From Macrosoma leucophasiata (taxonomy: Eukaryota; Arthropoda; Insecta; Lepidoptera; Hedylidae), in NCBI GenBank assembly GCA_036365455.1, contig JAWQUS010000003.1, positions 764,001 to 828,000 of the forward strand: a stretch of DNA of 64,000 nt. Direction: 5' to 3'. This document shows positions 1 through 12,885 of this stretch, in pieces. A program made the translations under genes and the position numbers. Below the pieces are notes generated by a model. That model was given only the letters and a program-made list of their open reading frames with translations, had not been told where the DNA came from and did not search any database. Each line of letters begins with the position of its first letter. Position 1 is the first letter of the stretch.

Positions 1-574
1 CCACAAAAAAAATTAAAAGAATTCATAACAACAATTCAAACAGGCATCGCAACAAAATTACTGTATCGAGGTAATTGTCCCGACAGCGGATAGCGGATAG
101 AGTAACATCCGCAAACGGGAGGTGTTCGTGGAAATCAAATTGCCCGTGGGACCCTTCACACGTGGCGGATACCATTACCGAACGTTCGATTGTTAAGACA
201 TCATACAAGATTGGGGGTCTACTATCTAAAGTTCGTCTTATTTCTTTTATGGACTATTTTTAACTTCACGGATATCAAATTCGATGGACAAATGGGGTTA
301 TTCGTCAACTCGACACAAATGACCGGACACATGTATGTCCAGTTGGTTAAACTTGAAATTATTATGACTTGTTATTTCGGCGTCTGTTTATATGTAAAAT
401 ATAGTTGCGTGTGTCTACATGGTGAAACTTAAATAAAACCACTTTTATGTTTTTACCAACTGGACACCATCATTTTTTTTGCAAAAAAGGTACAGACATG
501 TGAATAATCTCCTCGTTTATGAAGATGTCTGTGCTAACTTCAGACTCAAATGAATGACTATGATTTGAAAAGTT

Positions 575-1190
575 TAGCATTAAGGCAAAGAATATGTAAT
601 AATACTGCGTAAAGAATGGACACTTCGACGTCCCGCCTGTTTTCTCCTCCTCACCCATCACCTCCCCCCCTCGAGAGCCAGTTGGATAAACTTTAACAGT
701 GAGGACGCGAGCGAGCGCTCTATTTTTTTTACAGTGCGACGACTTTTTACTGGTGGTAGAGCTCCAGTGACGGAGCTCGCGGGCGTAGGCACCACCGCAT
801 TACCTAATATACTTGCCGCTAAATGGTAGTGTTCAGCACTATCGTGTTCCGGTCAGGTGGTAATGTACGGCCCTGTAATTTCCGGCATAGAGGCATAACA
901 CCTTAGGCCTCAGGAGTGGCAACGCATCTGCATTTTGATCTTTGTCTTTGTGTGGGTGTCTATAGGCTGCAGTCATCACTTAACATCAATGTGAAATGCA
1001 TGCTTGTTTGCCACTTCCATTACATAAAAAAAAGCTTATTTCACGATTGTATTAGGTCATAACCCTACGTGCTACATTTCAGTGTGCACGTGTAAAAACA
1101 CGTCACTGATTGATGTCTATGTAATAGGTAACCAAAATAAGCGTTTGTGTGGAATGTTTGCCGAGTGTCCGGGGTGTGCTAAAGGTAAGC
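575..1190 (+). mobile_element. family C repeat split by family A
   Basis: Left part 585-715 (GGACACTTCGACGTCCCGCC), right part 1058-1185 (ACGTGCTACATTTCAGTGTG ... GCCGAGTGTCCGGGGTGTG); family A sits between. Confidence 0.75.
749..1032 (+). mobile_element. family A repeat, full copy (inserted in family C)
   Basis: Defines family A, about 285 bp: head ACTGGTGGTAGAGCTCCAGT, middle TAGTGTTCAGCACTATCGTG and TTCCGGTCAGGTGG, tail ATGCTTGTTTGCCACTTCCA then an A-run. Non-coding, no terminal inverted repeats. The A-run end suggests a SINE-like retroelement (inference). Confidence 0.85.
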
Positions 1191-1364
1191 ATTAATTATG
1201 GGTGTAAATAAACGTCTTCGAGATGTTTCCATAGTATCATACACAAAAAGCCTTCAAAATGTTTACCTATATCTATTTCTTTACCTGACAAACGGTGAGC
1301 CTTGCTTTTAAAATATATATTATTATCTCAAGACACTTGTTTACGCAGATCACCTAGTATAAGG

Positions 1365-1498
1365 GTGAGATTCACAGACCGCACTACGACTTTACTTTGA
1401 GCAAAGTACGCCTTTGAACTGTCAAAACCCATACTAAACTGACAGTTCTAAGCATACTTTGCTCAAAGTAAAGTCGTAGTGCGGTCTGTGAATCTCAC
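1365..1498. mobile_element. fold-back element K, copy 1
   Basis: GTGAGATTCACAGACCGCAC at the left and its exact inverse at the right. The arms extend about 47 bp each (through TTTACTTTGAGCAAAGTACGC) around a short centre. Near-perfect hairpin. Confidence 0.88.
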
Positions 1499-2158
1499 CA
1501 TAATATGTATCAGCCCGCCGGTGAGCTCTTACCGCTTGACACTAATATGGCCCTTAGATACCCAAACCTCGACACGGAATTAGGAATTTTACCGTGAAGA
1601 CTGATTTACTTTGGCACTCAGCACCAAAACGGATGATATACAGTATTTCCACTGTCTAACAAATTAATATATGCCTCGAAATAATGCTTCCGTGACGTCA
1701 TTGCGTACTACAAATGTCGTAAAAATGAAAATGGCGCACGTACTACATGTTTTTATAAACGTAACAATAAATGTCATGATTTGTTTTTCATTGATTGAAT
1801 GTGCATTGTAGCAATAATATGTTGCGCAGTTGTATTTTTGGCGTGCGTTCAATTGATTAAAACTATACTACTGAAATACTTACGAATCACATTTAAAACA
1901 GGTTAAAATATGTAGTGATAGTAGAATTTCAGGAATAGGAGTAGCCACTGCATTACCTACCTAATATAGTTGCTGGTACTTGATTATGTTCAGCGCTAAA
2001 ATATTCTGAGTAGGGAATAACAATATACAGCACTGAAGTCTTTGCGATGTGCCGACCCACCACCCACAAGTGGAGAATAATTCTTCTGCTAGTGCAGTAA
2101 ATCAACCGAGCAGAGACGTCCAAACCATTGTAGTAGAGGTAGGTCTGCTCTGTGAGGT

Positions 2159-2194
2159 GGCTCTGCTAGGTTATTGCAATAACCTAGCAGAGCC
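2159..2194. repeat. 36-bp perfect palindrome
   Basis: GGCTCTGCTAGGTTATTG is followed at once by its exact reverse complement, with no spacer. No gene nearby. Confidence 0.95.
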
Positions 2195-2424
2195 CGATCT
2201 AGGACGGGGGGACAATGCAGGCAAATGCCCGGGACGGCATAGTGAGGGGTAGCAAAATGTCTTATTATAGGTGAAAATTACACCACCATCGATGGAATAA
2301 CGCACGGGTAATAGGCGGAAAATATTATTTTGCCCGGAGCGGCGAATAGCTGGATCGGATGCTGTAACCACCAATGCGATCCGCATGCCGAGCGTGGCGA
2401 TGAGAACATATTTGCTTCATTTAT

Positions 2425-3470
2425 TGATTTTTCCGCCAGCTCTATTCCGCATAACTTATAATAGAGCGTCGAGTCGAGCGGAGTCAAGAATAGCCCCATA
2501 TCGATCGCAGTAACATGAACTAGCCCACATTGTACATACCAGATTTAAGCAAAAATTATAACTGTAGGCACAATTAAAAGAAAGGTTACTTCACGGCTGT
2601 ATTCCCCAAATCGATAGGCAGAGCTAAATACATACATGGTAAATAGCCTTATGACTTCTTTGGGCATATCACCCAACTCCGAGGGCGGCACTGGGGGGAA
2701 ACTTGGAATAAAAGATAACGGAGAAATTCCCATTGCATCAAAAATTAAGCGTAATACACCTTTTTGAAAAAAAATATAGTAAATAAATACGCTTATACTC
2801 ATATCACCACACTAAGTATAAATAGTATAAACTTGTGTCGCCCTGTTAACCCTATCTGCAGGCCATACAAAGATACAGAAGAATCGAACTCGTGAGCATC
2901 GCACACATCGCTAGACCAACTGGCTCGTCGATTAATTGCTTTCTTTTAATTAAGGTTCAATAAAAATTGCGCATATCTGATACACACCTTAGCGAGTCAG
3001 ATCGTCTGCCCCCCACTGATAACGTTATCTCAGTTCATTGCTCATTGGCTCCTCTGTTGTTTAGTTACGCGTGATATGTTATACGAATATTGTGGCGGAG
3101 ATAAAACTGTGTTTACTTGCGTATTTTATTACAAGTGTTGTGAGTTGACACGCTGGATTTCATTCAAGTCGCCATCGAGTGCGTATGGCACTTAGCCAAC
3201 CGAACCGAACAATAAATTATTGTGAAAATTTTGTTATAATATAAAGATCACGACGAATAAGATAACCCTAAGCTGGTGACAGATTTCTATAGGCTACAGT
3301 TTGCAATTAAAATCAGTGTGGACAATGAAACCACTTCAAACATCACTAATTTGTGCCGTATTTACATTATTTATCGATTTTTCCACCAGCTCTATCCCGC
3401 AAAACTTGTGATAGAGCACCGAGTCGAGCGGAGTCAAGAATAGACCCATATCGATTGCATTAGCCTGTTT
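2425..3470. repeat. two-copy repeat, 945 bp apart
   Basis: 2427-2520 and 3371-3465 share GATTTTTCCNCCAGCTCTAT, GAGTCGAGCGGAGTCAAGAA and CCCATATCGAT. Confidence 0.85.
2785..2935 (+). mobile_element. SINE-J fragment
   Basis: Shares ACGCTTATACTCATATCACC, CTGCAGGCCATACAAAGATA and CAACTGGCTCGTCG with the copies at 6625 and 14827. Confidence 0.65.
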
Positions 3471-3478
3471 TACACTTA

Positions 3479-3600
3479 CCCCCTTATTCATAAACGTATT
3501 TTAGCCAAAGTGTTGCTAATCTCATCTATGACTTTATCTATCCTGCACATTTGACAATGCAACTGACAAAGGCAAAGCATATTAAAACTAAAACATAGAG
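3479..3600 (+). mobile_element. truncated copy of the CCCCCTTATTC MITE
   Basis: Matches 8989-9110 closely (shared TTTGACAATGCAACTGACAA), but the right terminal inverted repeat is missing. Confidence 0.8.
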
Positions 3601-4153
3601 ATGCACATAAAAAAAAAATATTTTTTTAAATTTCTTTTTTAAAGGACTTACTTTTACTTTTGATTAGAAAACACGTACGCTCCCTACTTTTACTGTAGGT
3701 ATATGTAATACTTATTCACTCTAGGTTATTTGTGATTTCTAGACGTTTTGAAAATATCTGTAAGTATCCATTCGAAATATAAATAATATATGTTATTTCT
3801 TTCGTTCTTTGTTCTTCCTAATCGGGTTAATTATGGAACCAAATAGGTATCTGATTAGCAAAAGTAAGGTTTTTTAATTTTCTTTTAATGTACATCTCTG
3901 TAAGTTTCGTGGTCAGTTTTAAACGATGGTAATTATTGTATCATATCTGAACTGCAATTGGCTAATTGCCATCCCCACTTGATAGCGATTCGAATGAAAC
4001 CGAGCGTGTAAACTCACAGCACCCGAGCCAATATTATAAGAATAGAAAAAATACGTCCATTAGTCAGGTAGTACAGGAAGGACCAAGCACATTTTTATCC
4101 CTAACAGCTTTTTTATTTGTTTATAAAATTAAATAAAAATAAATGTAAATTAA

Positions 4154-4455
4154 CTGCCACAGTAGCGTAGTGGTAGCAGGGCAGACTACTACTACGCTGG
4201 GGGTTCGATTCCCGGGTCGGGAACTATCAGAGATAACGGTTTAAAATCCTTTATCTCTAGTTCTGTTGGGATTTTTCCATTTTCTGGAAGTTTCCCAGTA
4301 CCTCGTAGTTTGGTAATGTGCCCGGAGATGGCAACAGGTTCGCCACCTGTAGGCTAAAACGTAACCGGCGAGTCGTGGGTGTTTGCATGTATGCTTGAAT
4401 GCATGCATTTACCTCTGCCTACCCCTTCGGGGATTACAGGCGTGAAGTTACGTAT
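4154..4455 (+). mobile_element. SINE-B (tRNA-derived), full-length copy
   Basis: The head has a pol III A box (TAGCGTAGTGG) and B box (GGGTTCGATTCCC). The body has TTTGGTAATGTGCCCGGAGA and the tail GGATTACAGGCGTGAAGTTA. It defines the family for the copies below. Confidence 0.88.
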
Positions 4456-5273
4456 AAAATTAAAATTTCGCAAACTCTAAGTGTAACACAGGCTAATACG
4501 GTGGTGCCAGCACCCACAAGCACCGTCACAAGAACTCTACCACCAGTAAAAGGTACCTGACGTCGTTTCATATTAAAAACTTGGAGACATCAGCGAGAAA
4601 AATATTGGTCCGTATGGTAAGAAAAAAATACATCCTGTAAGTATCAAAATATTCAGTGTTGTAACAAGACGATTAGAACGTATGAGACGTCTCATAAATA
4701 TGTAACTTAAGAGTGACGTCTTTACGCAAAACATGCGGCGCGTGTCGCTCACCGATTGCTTTCATAATACGAAAGGATAAGACAAAATGGTAGCCATATA
4801 TACACACACACATATACACATACCTGATGATGTTAACCTGACTTTTAGAAATTAAAGAAAAATGGAAAATATTAAAGAGAAATATTTGATTTCTGGCAAG
4901 AATCGAACCTGCGACCTTTACATAACTAAGTTACCGAAGACATGACTATTTTCTAAAATTCACTAGCATGTGATATTTCGATAAATATAAATATTTTAAT
5001 TAAAATAATATATTACTGTTTTTATGCTGTAGCATATTTATTATTTATGTACACATTACACATTTGTATAGCCCTTCTGAGTTTATTTATTAGCAGGCTT
5101 CTTTTCGGTAGTGACTGCACTTGGAACACAGAAAAGTGAATCACTTTTATGACGAAACATTTCTTACTTTCACTTTTTTCTATTCTCGAGCAACTGTACC
5201 GCTCACACTTTTACAAAGTAGGTAAACGTACATATTTGAACTAATAAGGCTCGGTCCACATTACAGTGCTAAT

Positions 5274-5437
5274 CTTAGTTCGTTCTCGGTCCGATCTCGA
5301 TCCGGTTAAATTTTAATTATAGCTGGAGTGTGATTTGATCGGCACTTCACTGTTAGGCATAGTATGAATAGTCTTTATTTTTTGTTTTACAATATTTTAA
5401 TGGATCGCATCGAGATCAGACCGAGAACGAATCTAAG
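5274..5437. mobile_element. MITE-like inverted-repeat element
   Basis: CTTAGTTCGTTCTCGGTCCG and its inverse CGGTCTGATCTCGATG-type right arm (CCGAGAACGAATCTAAG) bracket 164 bp without coding potential. Confidence 0.75.
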
Positions 5438-6624
5438 TAAATAACCGATTGAAACGGGTTTAATTGTATCAAAATAAATATCGCAATAGACGCACTTGTA
5501 TTCATACAAGACAGAAGTTTTGCATGAATGAAAGTGTTGTTCTAAAATGCGTGTTTACCACGACGGTTTGGACAAAGAGAAATAATGACAAACGCATGCA
5601 CAGATTGATGAAAAACATTTTTTTTCCAAAAACACGAAAGTGACAGCCTACTGTACGCGGGTTATATCACCAAGGTAAATGTATAAAAATCATTGGTACA
5701 TTTACGAAATATACATACATACACGAAAGCCTCAACCAATTTAGCCATTATAAGTGTATATTAAAGTGGACTGTATTTTTTTTCTAATGAAGTGTGAATA
5801 AAATATCAAATACCTACATAAGTAGGTACTTATTAAATTTAAAATTTCTGACAAGGACTAAAAACACATAAGTGCTTTTTTTCAATGATTTAGTTGACCA
5901 TGATGATACCTTCTACAGAGATCATAAGAACCTATACGAATTTCAGTCTGAATGACTGCCGACAGCTTCCCTGATAGCTGCTTTATTGCCATAAAGGCTC
6001 CATTACAGAGTCTTGGCGACGTATTCCATTGACAGCCCATTTATCATCGTTCAAGTTACTTGGAATAGGAAGACGTTAAATGCATCCGAACTCATACATT
6101 ACTTCAGTGCCAAACTTCAACTCAATCAGAGAAGTACTTTCAGGCAGACGTTTTTAGTTTTGAGGCACGGAATCCTAAAAAGCAATAAATTAATGAAACA
6201 TATCTTCATAATAATCTTTTAATATCAGCAGAGCGTATCAAACGCGTACTGTGCGCCGCAGCTTTACAACGGCATATCGCCAACGACCTTGCGCCGCGGA
6301 TATGTGCTAATCTGCGCGCGTCGATAATGAATTTGTTGTTAGCATTTGTTTAAATATATTTATTGTTTGTTGGGTTTCATGTGTGAGCTAACCTCTCATT
6401 TTAAAACCAAAATTAGCATATCGTTTTTAGCGTTAAAATTACCTCCATGTTAAATTTCATCACAATCAGCTCAGCGGTTTGATTTTGAAACCGTAACTGA
6501 CAAAGTTACTTTCACATTTATATAATTAGTAAATGAAGATTATTAAACCTGGGACTACAGTAGCCTGTATCCTGTTACCACGAAGCCACTGAGGCATGTC
6601 CATTAAAATACGCTTAAAATAAAA

Positions 6625-6840
6625 AACGCTTACACTCACAGCCCCACACTAGGTATAACCTAAAAGGTAGATACCTAATCCTGTGTCGTGGGTACCGTTA
6701 TTCACATACAACACATACACAAACACCCAGACCCGAAACAAATATCTGTAGGCCATACAAGTATTTGTCCCGGTAACCATTCGAATCAAACGGTCATCTC
6801 ACACCGCTGGACTTACCGGGTCGTTAAATGGACTAACAGG
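6625..6840 (+). mobile_element. SINE-J copy
   Basis: Longest copy of family J: AACGCTTACACTCACAGCCC, TGTGTCGTGGGTACCGTTAT, CTGTAGGCCATACAAGTATT, ending in CGGGTCGTTAAATGG. Confidence 0.7.
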
Positions 6841-6870
6841 GTCGTCCAGTCCTCCATTGGACATTGACCT

Positions 6871-7156
6871 TACTGGTGGTATAGCTCCAGTGACGGAGCT
6901 CGCGGACGTAGGCACCACCGCATCACCTAATATACTTACTGCTAAATGGTAGTGTTCAGCACTATCGTGTTCCGGTCAGGTGGTAATGTACGGCCCTGTA
7001 ATTTCCGGCACGGAGGCATAACACTTTAGGCCTCAGGACTGGTAACGCATCTGCATTTCGACCTTAGTCTTTGTGTGGGTGTCTATAGGCTGCAGTCATC
7101 ACTTAACATCAATATGAACTGCATGCTTGTTTGCCACTTCCATTACATAAAAAAAA
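6871..7156 (+). mobile_element. family A repeat, full copy
   Basis: Nearly identical to 749-1032, ending in CATTACATAAAAAAAACC. Confidence 0.87.
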
Positions 7157-7324
7157 CCTATAATACGATGTCCATAAATATTGTCACGAAGTCACGTAAA
7201 CAAATTTTAAAGGCATAATGATGGTGGCTAGCTAGCTTGCAGTTAACATTCATGGTAGTTGAATATTACAACCTATATAAATCTACACAAAAACCGGGAG
7301 TCAACATGCAGATGCCTTTTTTCT

Positions 7325-7790
7325 TTGTGACGCAGGAGGCAAACCATCATACAGTTCACATTGATGTTAAGTAATGACTGCAGTATATAGACATCTTCAC
7401 AAAAATCAGAGTTCAAAATCCAGGTGTTACCACCCATGAGACCTTAGTAAGAAAATATGTAATGACACTACGTATAGAATGAACACTTCAACGTCCCGCC
7501 CGATTTCCCCGCATCACCCAACCTCCTCCCCTCTTATGGGCGACGGTTGGTATTATCTACGTGCTACGCACACATGTGCACGTGTAAATACACGTCACTG
7601 ATTAATGTCTGTGTAATAGAGACCAAATTATGCGTTTGTATGGAATTTTGGCGGAGTGTCCGCGGTGTGCTTTAGTTGTTATATCTCTGTCATTACGGGT
7701 CCATACATTACCATCAAAACGGAACACGATAGTGCTGAACACTCCCATTTAGCGGCAGATAAATAGATATGGTCACGTAGACCCATTATC
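7325..7790 (-). mobile_element. family A repeat split by family C
   Basis: Minus-sense A at 7330-7448 and 7671-7765 (AGTTGTTATATCTCTGTCAT ... ACACGATAGTGCTGAACACT), with a complete C element between. A TTAGT-like word at both junctions may be its target duplication. Confidence 0.78.
7449..7670 (+). mobile_element. family C repeat, complete
   Basis: About 222 bp: AATATGTAATGACACTACG start, ACGTCCCGCCCGATTTCCCC, CACGTGTAAATACACGTCAC, and end GGCGGAGTGTCCGCGGTGTG. No terminal inverted repeats, no open frame. Confidence 0.82.
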
Positions 7791-7807
7791 ATTATATTAC
7801 ACAACTA

Positions 7808-8186
7808 GCAGTGCCCGCGACTTCGTCTACGTGAGAAAAAAATATGATTGTTCAGTATCTAACCGGACGAAGTCGTGGGCGCAGCTAGTATAAAAGTAGC
7901 CTAAGTTATTCCTTATAACATCAGCTATCTGCCAGTGAAAGTCCCGTCAAATCGGATACACTCAAATTCTATTTATTTGTATGTAGGTATGTATGGATGT
8001 ATGGAGATAAAAATCCCCTCAAAATCGGTCCAGCCGTTCCCAAGATAAGCCCCTCCAAACAGACAGACAGACAAAAATTGTAAAAAATGTTTTGGTATAT
8101 GTACCGTGTATACATATATATGCATTTAGTAAAAAGCGGTTATTTTAATATTACAAACAGACAGTCCAATTTAATTTATTTGTATA
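7808..8186 (+). mobile_element. RTE-like LINE tail
   Basis: Starts AGTGCCCGCGACTTCGTC and continues with CTATCTGCCAGTGAAAGTCC, CGGTCCAGCCGTTCCCAAGA and a GACA run. It ends TTACAAACAGACAGTCCAAT. Confidence 0.75.
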
Positions 8187-8454
8187 GATTTATAATAGTA
8201 TATCTTATGTTATATATTATAATAGTAATATATAACATAAGATCTAAAAATTCTGTGGAAATTTTAAGCGTCTACTTGCTACCGTTATTATCGAGCAAAA
8301 AATATACGAAAAAAAACACGTTTATTGTATGCCCCCTTGGACCCCTTAACTTTTTCATTTTCTTATTTTTAGTAATTAATTTTGTTTTTATAGCGGTAAC
8401 AGAAATACATAAAATATGTAAATGTTAGCTTTCTAGCTATCACTATTTATGACA

Positions 8455-8885
8455 TACAACCTGGTGACAGACAGACGGACGGACGGAGAGACAGACAGAC
8501 AGCGGAGGATTAGTAATCCGTAGGGTCTGTTTTTACCTTTTAGGCACGAAACACCCTAAAAGATAGAACTATGATACAGAATAGCTTAAAAATATTCGTT
8601 AAGATTCTTTAAATTGACGTAACTTTTTTATTTCTGAACCGACTCACATGAAACAAACACTAAATGTACTTTGAAACTTACCACAATGTATTAGTGAAAA
8701 CCGTAAATCGAATAAGCCGTTTCTACAGTAATGCACAAACACACAGACAAACAGACATTTTTTCGGGATAAAAAGTACCCAGTGTTGTGCCAAAGTTTCA
8801 TTGTAATCGGACCGGTAGTTTTTATGTGATGCTTGAACAAACAGACAGACAGACAGACAGACAAAAAAAAATCTAATCACATATT
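8455..8885. mobile_element. LINE tail fragments with GACA/GACG runs
   Basis: 8463-8575 (ACAGACAGACGGACGGACGG ... GGATTAGTAATCCG) and 8620-8885, which ends in a (CAGA)n run. Typical of RTE-type 3' ends. Confidence 0.6.
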
Positions 8886-8988
8886 TGTGTTCGGTATCGA
8901 TCTAGTAACATCCCCTTGTATTTATTTTTTTAATATTTTGTAATGTACAGAATTAACACTTCTACAGTTTTATTATAAGTATAGATTA

Positions 8989-9134
8989 CCCCCTTATTCA
9001 TAAACGTATTTTAGCTAAAGTGTTGCTAATCTCTGCTTTGTCTTTTTCTATCCTGTACATTTGACAATGCAACTGACAAAGACAAAGCATTCTATAACTA
9101 AAACGTCGCTAATACACGTTTATGAATAAGGGGG
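8989..9134. mobile_element. MITE with CCCCCTTATTCATAAACGT ends
   Basis: CCCCCTTATTCATAAACGT is repeated inverted at the right end (ACGTTTATGAATAAGGGGG), 146 bp in all, with TTA on both flanks. A second, right-truncated copy lies at 3479-3600. Confidence 0.85.
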
Positions 9135-9489
9135 TTAGTGTTTATATATAGACATGCATTGAAATAACACAGCTATGGTTAAAGATAAATGTAATCAAAT
9201 GGCTTCTTTATTATTAAATACCGTGTAATAATGACATAATGCCTTGCTTTTATCAATTGCGAAGTATCATTCATAAATTTTGCCATTGATGCAATAGATG
9301 CCTTATTTTTTAGTACTTTACTGTCATGAGGGTGGATCAAAAGTCTTAAAAATCGGCGTGCAGGTATAAAGAGAATCATGAAGGTAGAAGAAGCACGGGA
9401 GGTGTGTCAGGACCGGGATATCTGACGCTCCACACTCTCTGCCTACCCCGTAAGGGACCTGGCGTGAAGATACATGATGCATCGTTTAT

Positions 9490-9805
9490 CTATACAAATA
9501 AATAAAATTGGAGTGTCTGTTTGTAATATTAAAATAACCTCTTTTTACTAAATGCTTAGGTATACACTCTACATATACCAAAACAACATTTTTTTCAATT
9601 TTTGTCTATCTGTCTGTCTGTTTGTTCCGGCTAATCTCGGGAACGGCTGAACCGATTTTGACGGGACTTTCACTGGCAGATAGCTTATGTAATAAGGAGT
9701 AACTTAGGCTACTTTTACACTAGCTGCGCCCACGACTTTGTCCGGGTAGATACTGGAACAATCATAAATTCTCACGCGGATGGAGTCGCGGGCACAGCTA
9801 GTTAC
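9490..9805 (-). mobile_element. RTE-like LINE tail
   Basis: Inverse of 7808-8186: AGTGTCTGTTTGTAATATTA, TCTGTCTGTCTG, GGCTGAACCGATTTTGACGG, ending GGCACAGCTAGTTACTAA. Confidence 0.75.
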
Positions 9806-11419
9806 TAAATATCTATTAAACGGGCACACCACGCATTTTGACTAATTGTAACGGGCTACCCACATACCTGCCGCAGGGACAGTTTAGAGTGCATGACGGT
9901 CATGGCGATATCGCTAGTAACTCTACACACTTAGAAATTGTTCCTGCTTGCGCTCTGCTCTACACACATCACAATTAAGGTGGCAAATTAGGGTCATCCT
10001 CACTTAAATACCCTAGATTGAGAACGCGGCAGGTGTGTGAGTAGCCCGCTTTAGATTTTGTAGAGTTTGTGAAGTGTAAAAAACTAGGCTCTGCATGAGA
10101 TCTGATAACTTTTTGACAAGGCGAGGCATATGATCTCGTCTTGGCAATATTTTAAATGAAAATGTTTTATTGGGATTTAATTCTCTTTCACTTATTTGCA
10201 TCGCTTTGGAGTGGCAGCCGCTACTGGTCTTGTTATCCAGTTGTCGCAAGGTCCTGCCCGAAGTCGAACGTCTATTTCCATCGATTTCTTTAAAAATATT
10301 TCATTCGCATTTCTTATTGCAAAAACACAACGAAATACAACAAAGGCATTTAACCGATTATTTGGTCATAACACTCATAAGTAGCGATTTTGTTTAGAAC
10401 CGAGTGATTCATAGTGGTGATCTAATCCGTCATAAATGTTATATTCACCAATCTTAATGTATTTCACTTATGGATAATATGATATTCATTTAAACTGAGA
10501 ACACCGTAGCGTTCCAAGTGTCCCTTGAAAAAATCAAATTGAATATAAACCAATACATCCCTTAATAATATTTTTTAAGGATTTATTGCAATAGCATGGC
10601 AAAGGCAGGAAATTGTTGAACACAGCGACTAGAGGTAGTAGTAGGTAAGTGTAGTTGAACAGGCGGGACTACAAAAAGTGACTTTTTCTTTAAAATATTT
10701 CACTAGCAGATTTTTTTATAGCACAAGAAATTGAAAAACCGAATATCAACTTGATACCTCCCTCCACGCGGAGCTGAGAAAAATGGTCTTGTTGTCAGCA
10801 AAAATACAGACGAATAGGTACCTACACTACCTACTGTACCTTTTACACCAAACGATGAGGATTCGACCTATTTCTCACTTACCTACGTTCTACCCGTCGT
10901 AAAACATATTTATTAGACCACTTATCCTAATAATTAGATACAACCTACACATCACAAAAGGTGTGACAACTTTATTAATGAACAAACATTTACTTCACAT
11001 AAAACAGATTACATTTGTGTAGTTTTCATTTGATGAAAACGTGTGCTTTTCATTCAGATATTAATATAATAGACGTAAGAGTCGTTTGACACTCTCTACG
11101 ATAAAGGACTCGTGTTTGCTTTGCATTTCAGCTTTCCCACATTTGAATACAGTTTTCTATGTTTGTATATTAATATCCTTTATTCAGCCATGGAAGATTG
11201 TATCGCAAGTAACACACAACAGGAAAACGGTAATGGTTTTCTGATGATATATGTATAGGAAGGATATCCTCTAATTTGTAGATAATGCATATTGAAGCCT
11301 ATGTTTTGTTAGATTTTGACTACGTAAAACACTTTCATGACAGGTTTAACAATACGAATTTATCTTTCATCAAAACGTCGGCTGGAACAGTATTACTTAC
11401 AGTATATTTTTTATAATAC
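9806..11419. other. no gene recognised
   Basis: AT-rich sequence without exon-like or repeat-family signals I could identify; short open frames at 10013-10397 overlap on both strands and lack codon bias. Confidence 0.5.
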
Positions 11420-11655
11420 AAATTACAAACAAGCTTACAGTTCACATTGATGGTAAGTGAATTCTGTAACTACAGTAAAACTAAAATTCTCAATTTAAAT
11501 TCGTGGCCACTTTCGACGACTAAGCTGTTACATCTCCGAGGCAGAAATTGCAATTCCATGCATTGTCTCCTTAACGGAAAACGATAGCGCTAAGCACTAA
11601 ATGATAGTATATAGTCAGATAATATGCGATGGTGCTTAACGCCCTCGACCTATGA
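11420..11655 (-). mobile_element. family A repeat, diverged
   Basis: AAGCTTACAGTTCACATTGA ... TAATATGCGATGGTGCTTAA; about a third of positions changed. Confidence 0.6.
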
Positions 11656-12147
11656 CTAGAGCTCAGTAATAACTTATAAAGCCACGTATCATAAAAAAAC
11701 GTAAGCAATAGCGTTTTCTTTTTACGTAACTTTGTTATATTATTATGCTTGGCCTATTGCCTTTATTCAGTGTACAATAAAGAATATTACAATCACAAAA
11801 ACCTCGATGTAGAATGTTGTTTTGAAGTTCAATTCTATATTTAAATGAGTTAAGAATTAATGAAAGGTTCTTCCAGCCCCCGTTAGAAACTTGTAAGCGT
11901 TGCGAGGCGTATCTTCTTCCTTAGAACTATCAGAAGGCGTCCTTGCGAGAGTGTGCACGCAGGATAACGCGTTCGTGTGCGATCACACGCATGGATTAAT
12001 TTCATGTGGATTTGAGTTATACGTGACATGATTATGGTAATGTTTTGGACGTGACATATTTAATATGTTCGGATTATTCTACATACTATATCATACATTT
12101 GAATCGCACGTCTAGTGACATATATTTTAATAAAATTCATATACGTA

Positions 12148-12446
12148 ACGTAATTTCACGCCTGTAATCACCGAAGGGATAGGCAGAGGTATATGCATGA
12201 ATTCAAGTACACATGCAAACACCCACGATTCGCCAGTTACGTTTTGGCCCATGTAACAGGGTGATCTCCGGGCACATTACCAAACTCCGAGGTACTGTAA
12301 AACTTACAGTAAACGGAAAAATATCAATAAAACTAGAGAAAAAGGATTTTCACCATTATCTTTGATAAGCCCCGACCCGGTAATCGAAACCAGGACCCCA
12401 GCGTACTAATACTTAGTGGCCTGCTACCACTAGGCTACTGAGGCAG
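12148..12446 (-). mobile_element. SINE-B copy
   Basis: Inverse of the family from CACGCCTGTAATCACCGAAG to TAGGCTACTGAGGCAG; diverged B box. Confidence 0.85.
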
Positions 12447-12549
12447 CTAAAATTCATATTTTAACTACGTAACCACCAAATCACAGTGATGTGTTTGATA
12501 AAATAAACTAGTCGCATTTATTCGGAGTCGGAGGCCTTTTGGGTGGTTT

Positions 12550-12885
12550 GAAAATATAATAATAATGGCAACCCTTGAGACGTGCCACTGCTGGGTACGG
12601 GTCTCTCCCCTTTTTTGGGGGAGGCCTGGAGCTTACTCCACCACGCTGCTCCAATGCGGGTTGGTGGAGATACGGGTTAGTGGCCAACCCGCTGTCGGAT
12701 GTTTTCAAACCGCCCATAAGGCCACCAACAAGGTTTAACTACTCATATATATCGATAGCAACCGGAACCGAGGGCTTAATGTGCCCTCCGAAGCACGGAA
12801 ACCTGCACTTTAATTTTGTTACTAGCAGTCACCTATCACACCCGACCGCGCCTGCTCACTCCCAATCGGGCTGGCGAGCTGCGGC
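12550..12885 (-). mobile_element. 5S-rRNA-derived SINE
   Basis: Inverse copy from TAATAATGGCAACCC through GTGGAGATACGGGTTAGTGG to the 5S-like CACCTATCACACCCGACCGC. Confidence 0.78.

Noticed and set aside
8087..8428. 113-codon open frame.
   Set aside because: Hydrophobic, AT-rich translation starting inside an RTE-like tail; no conserved motif.
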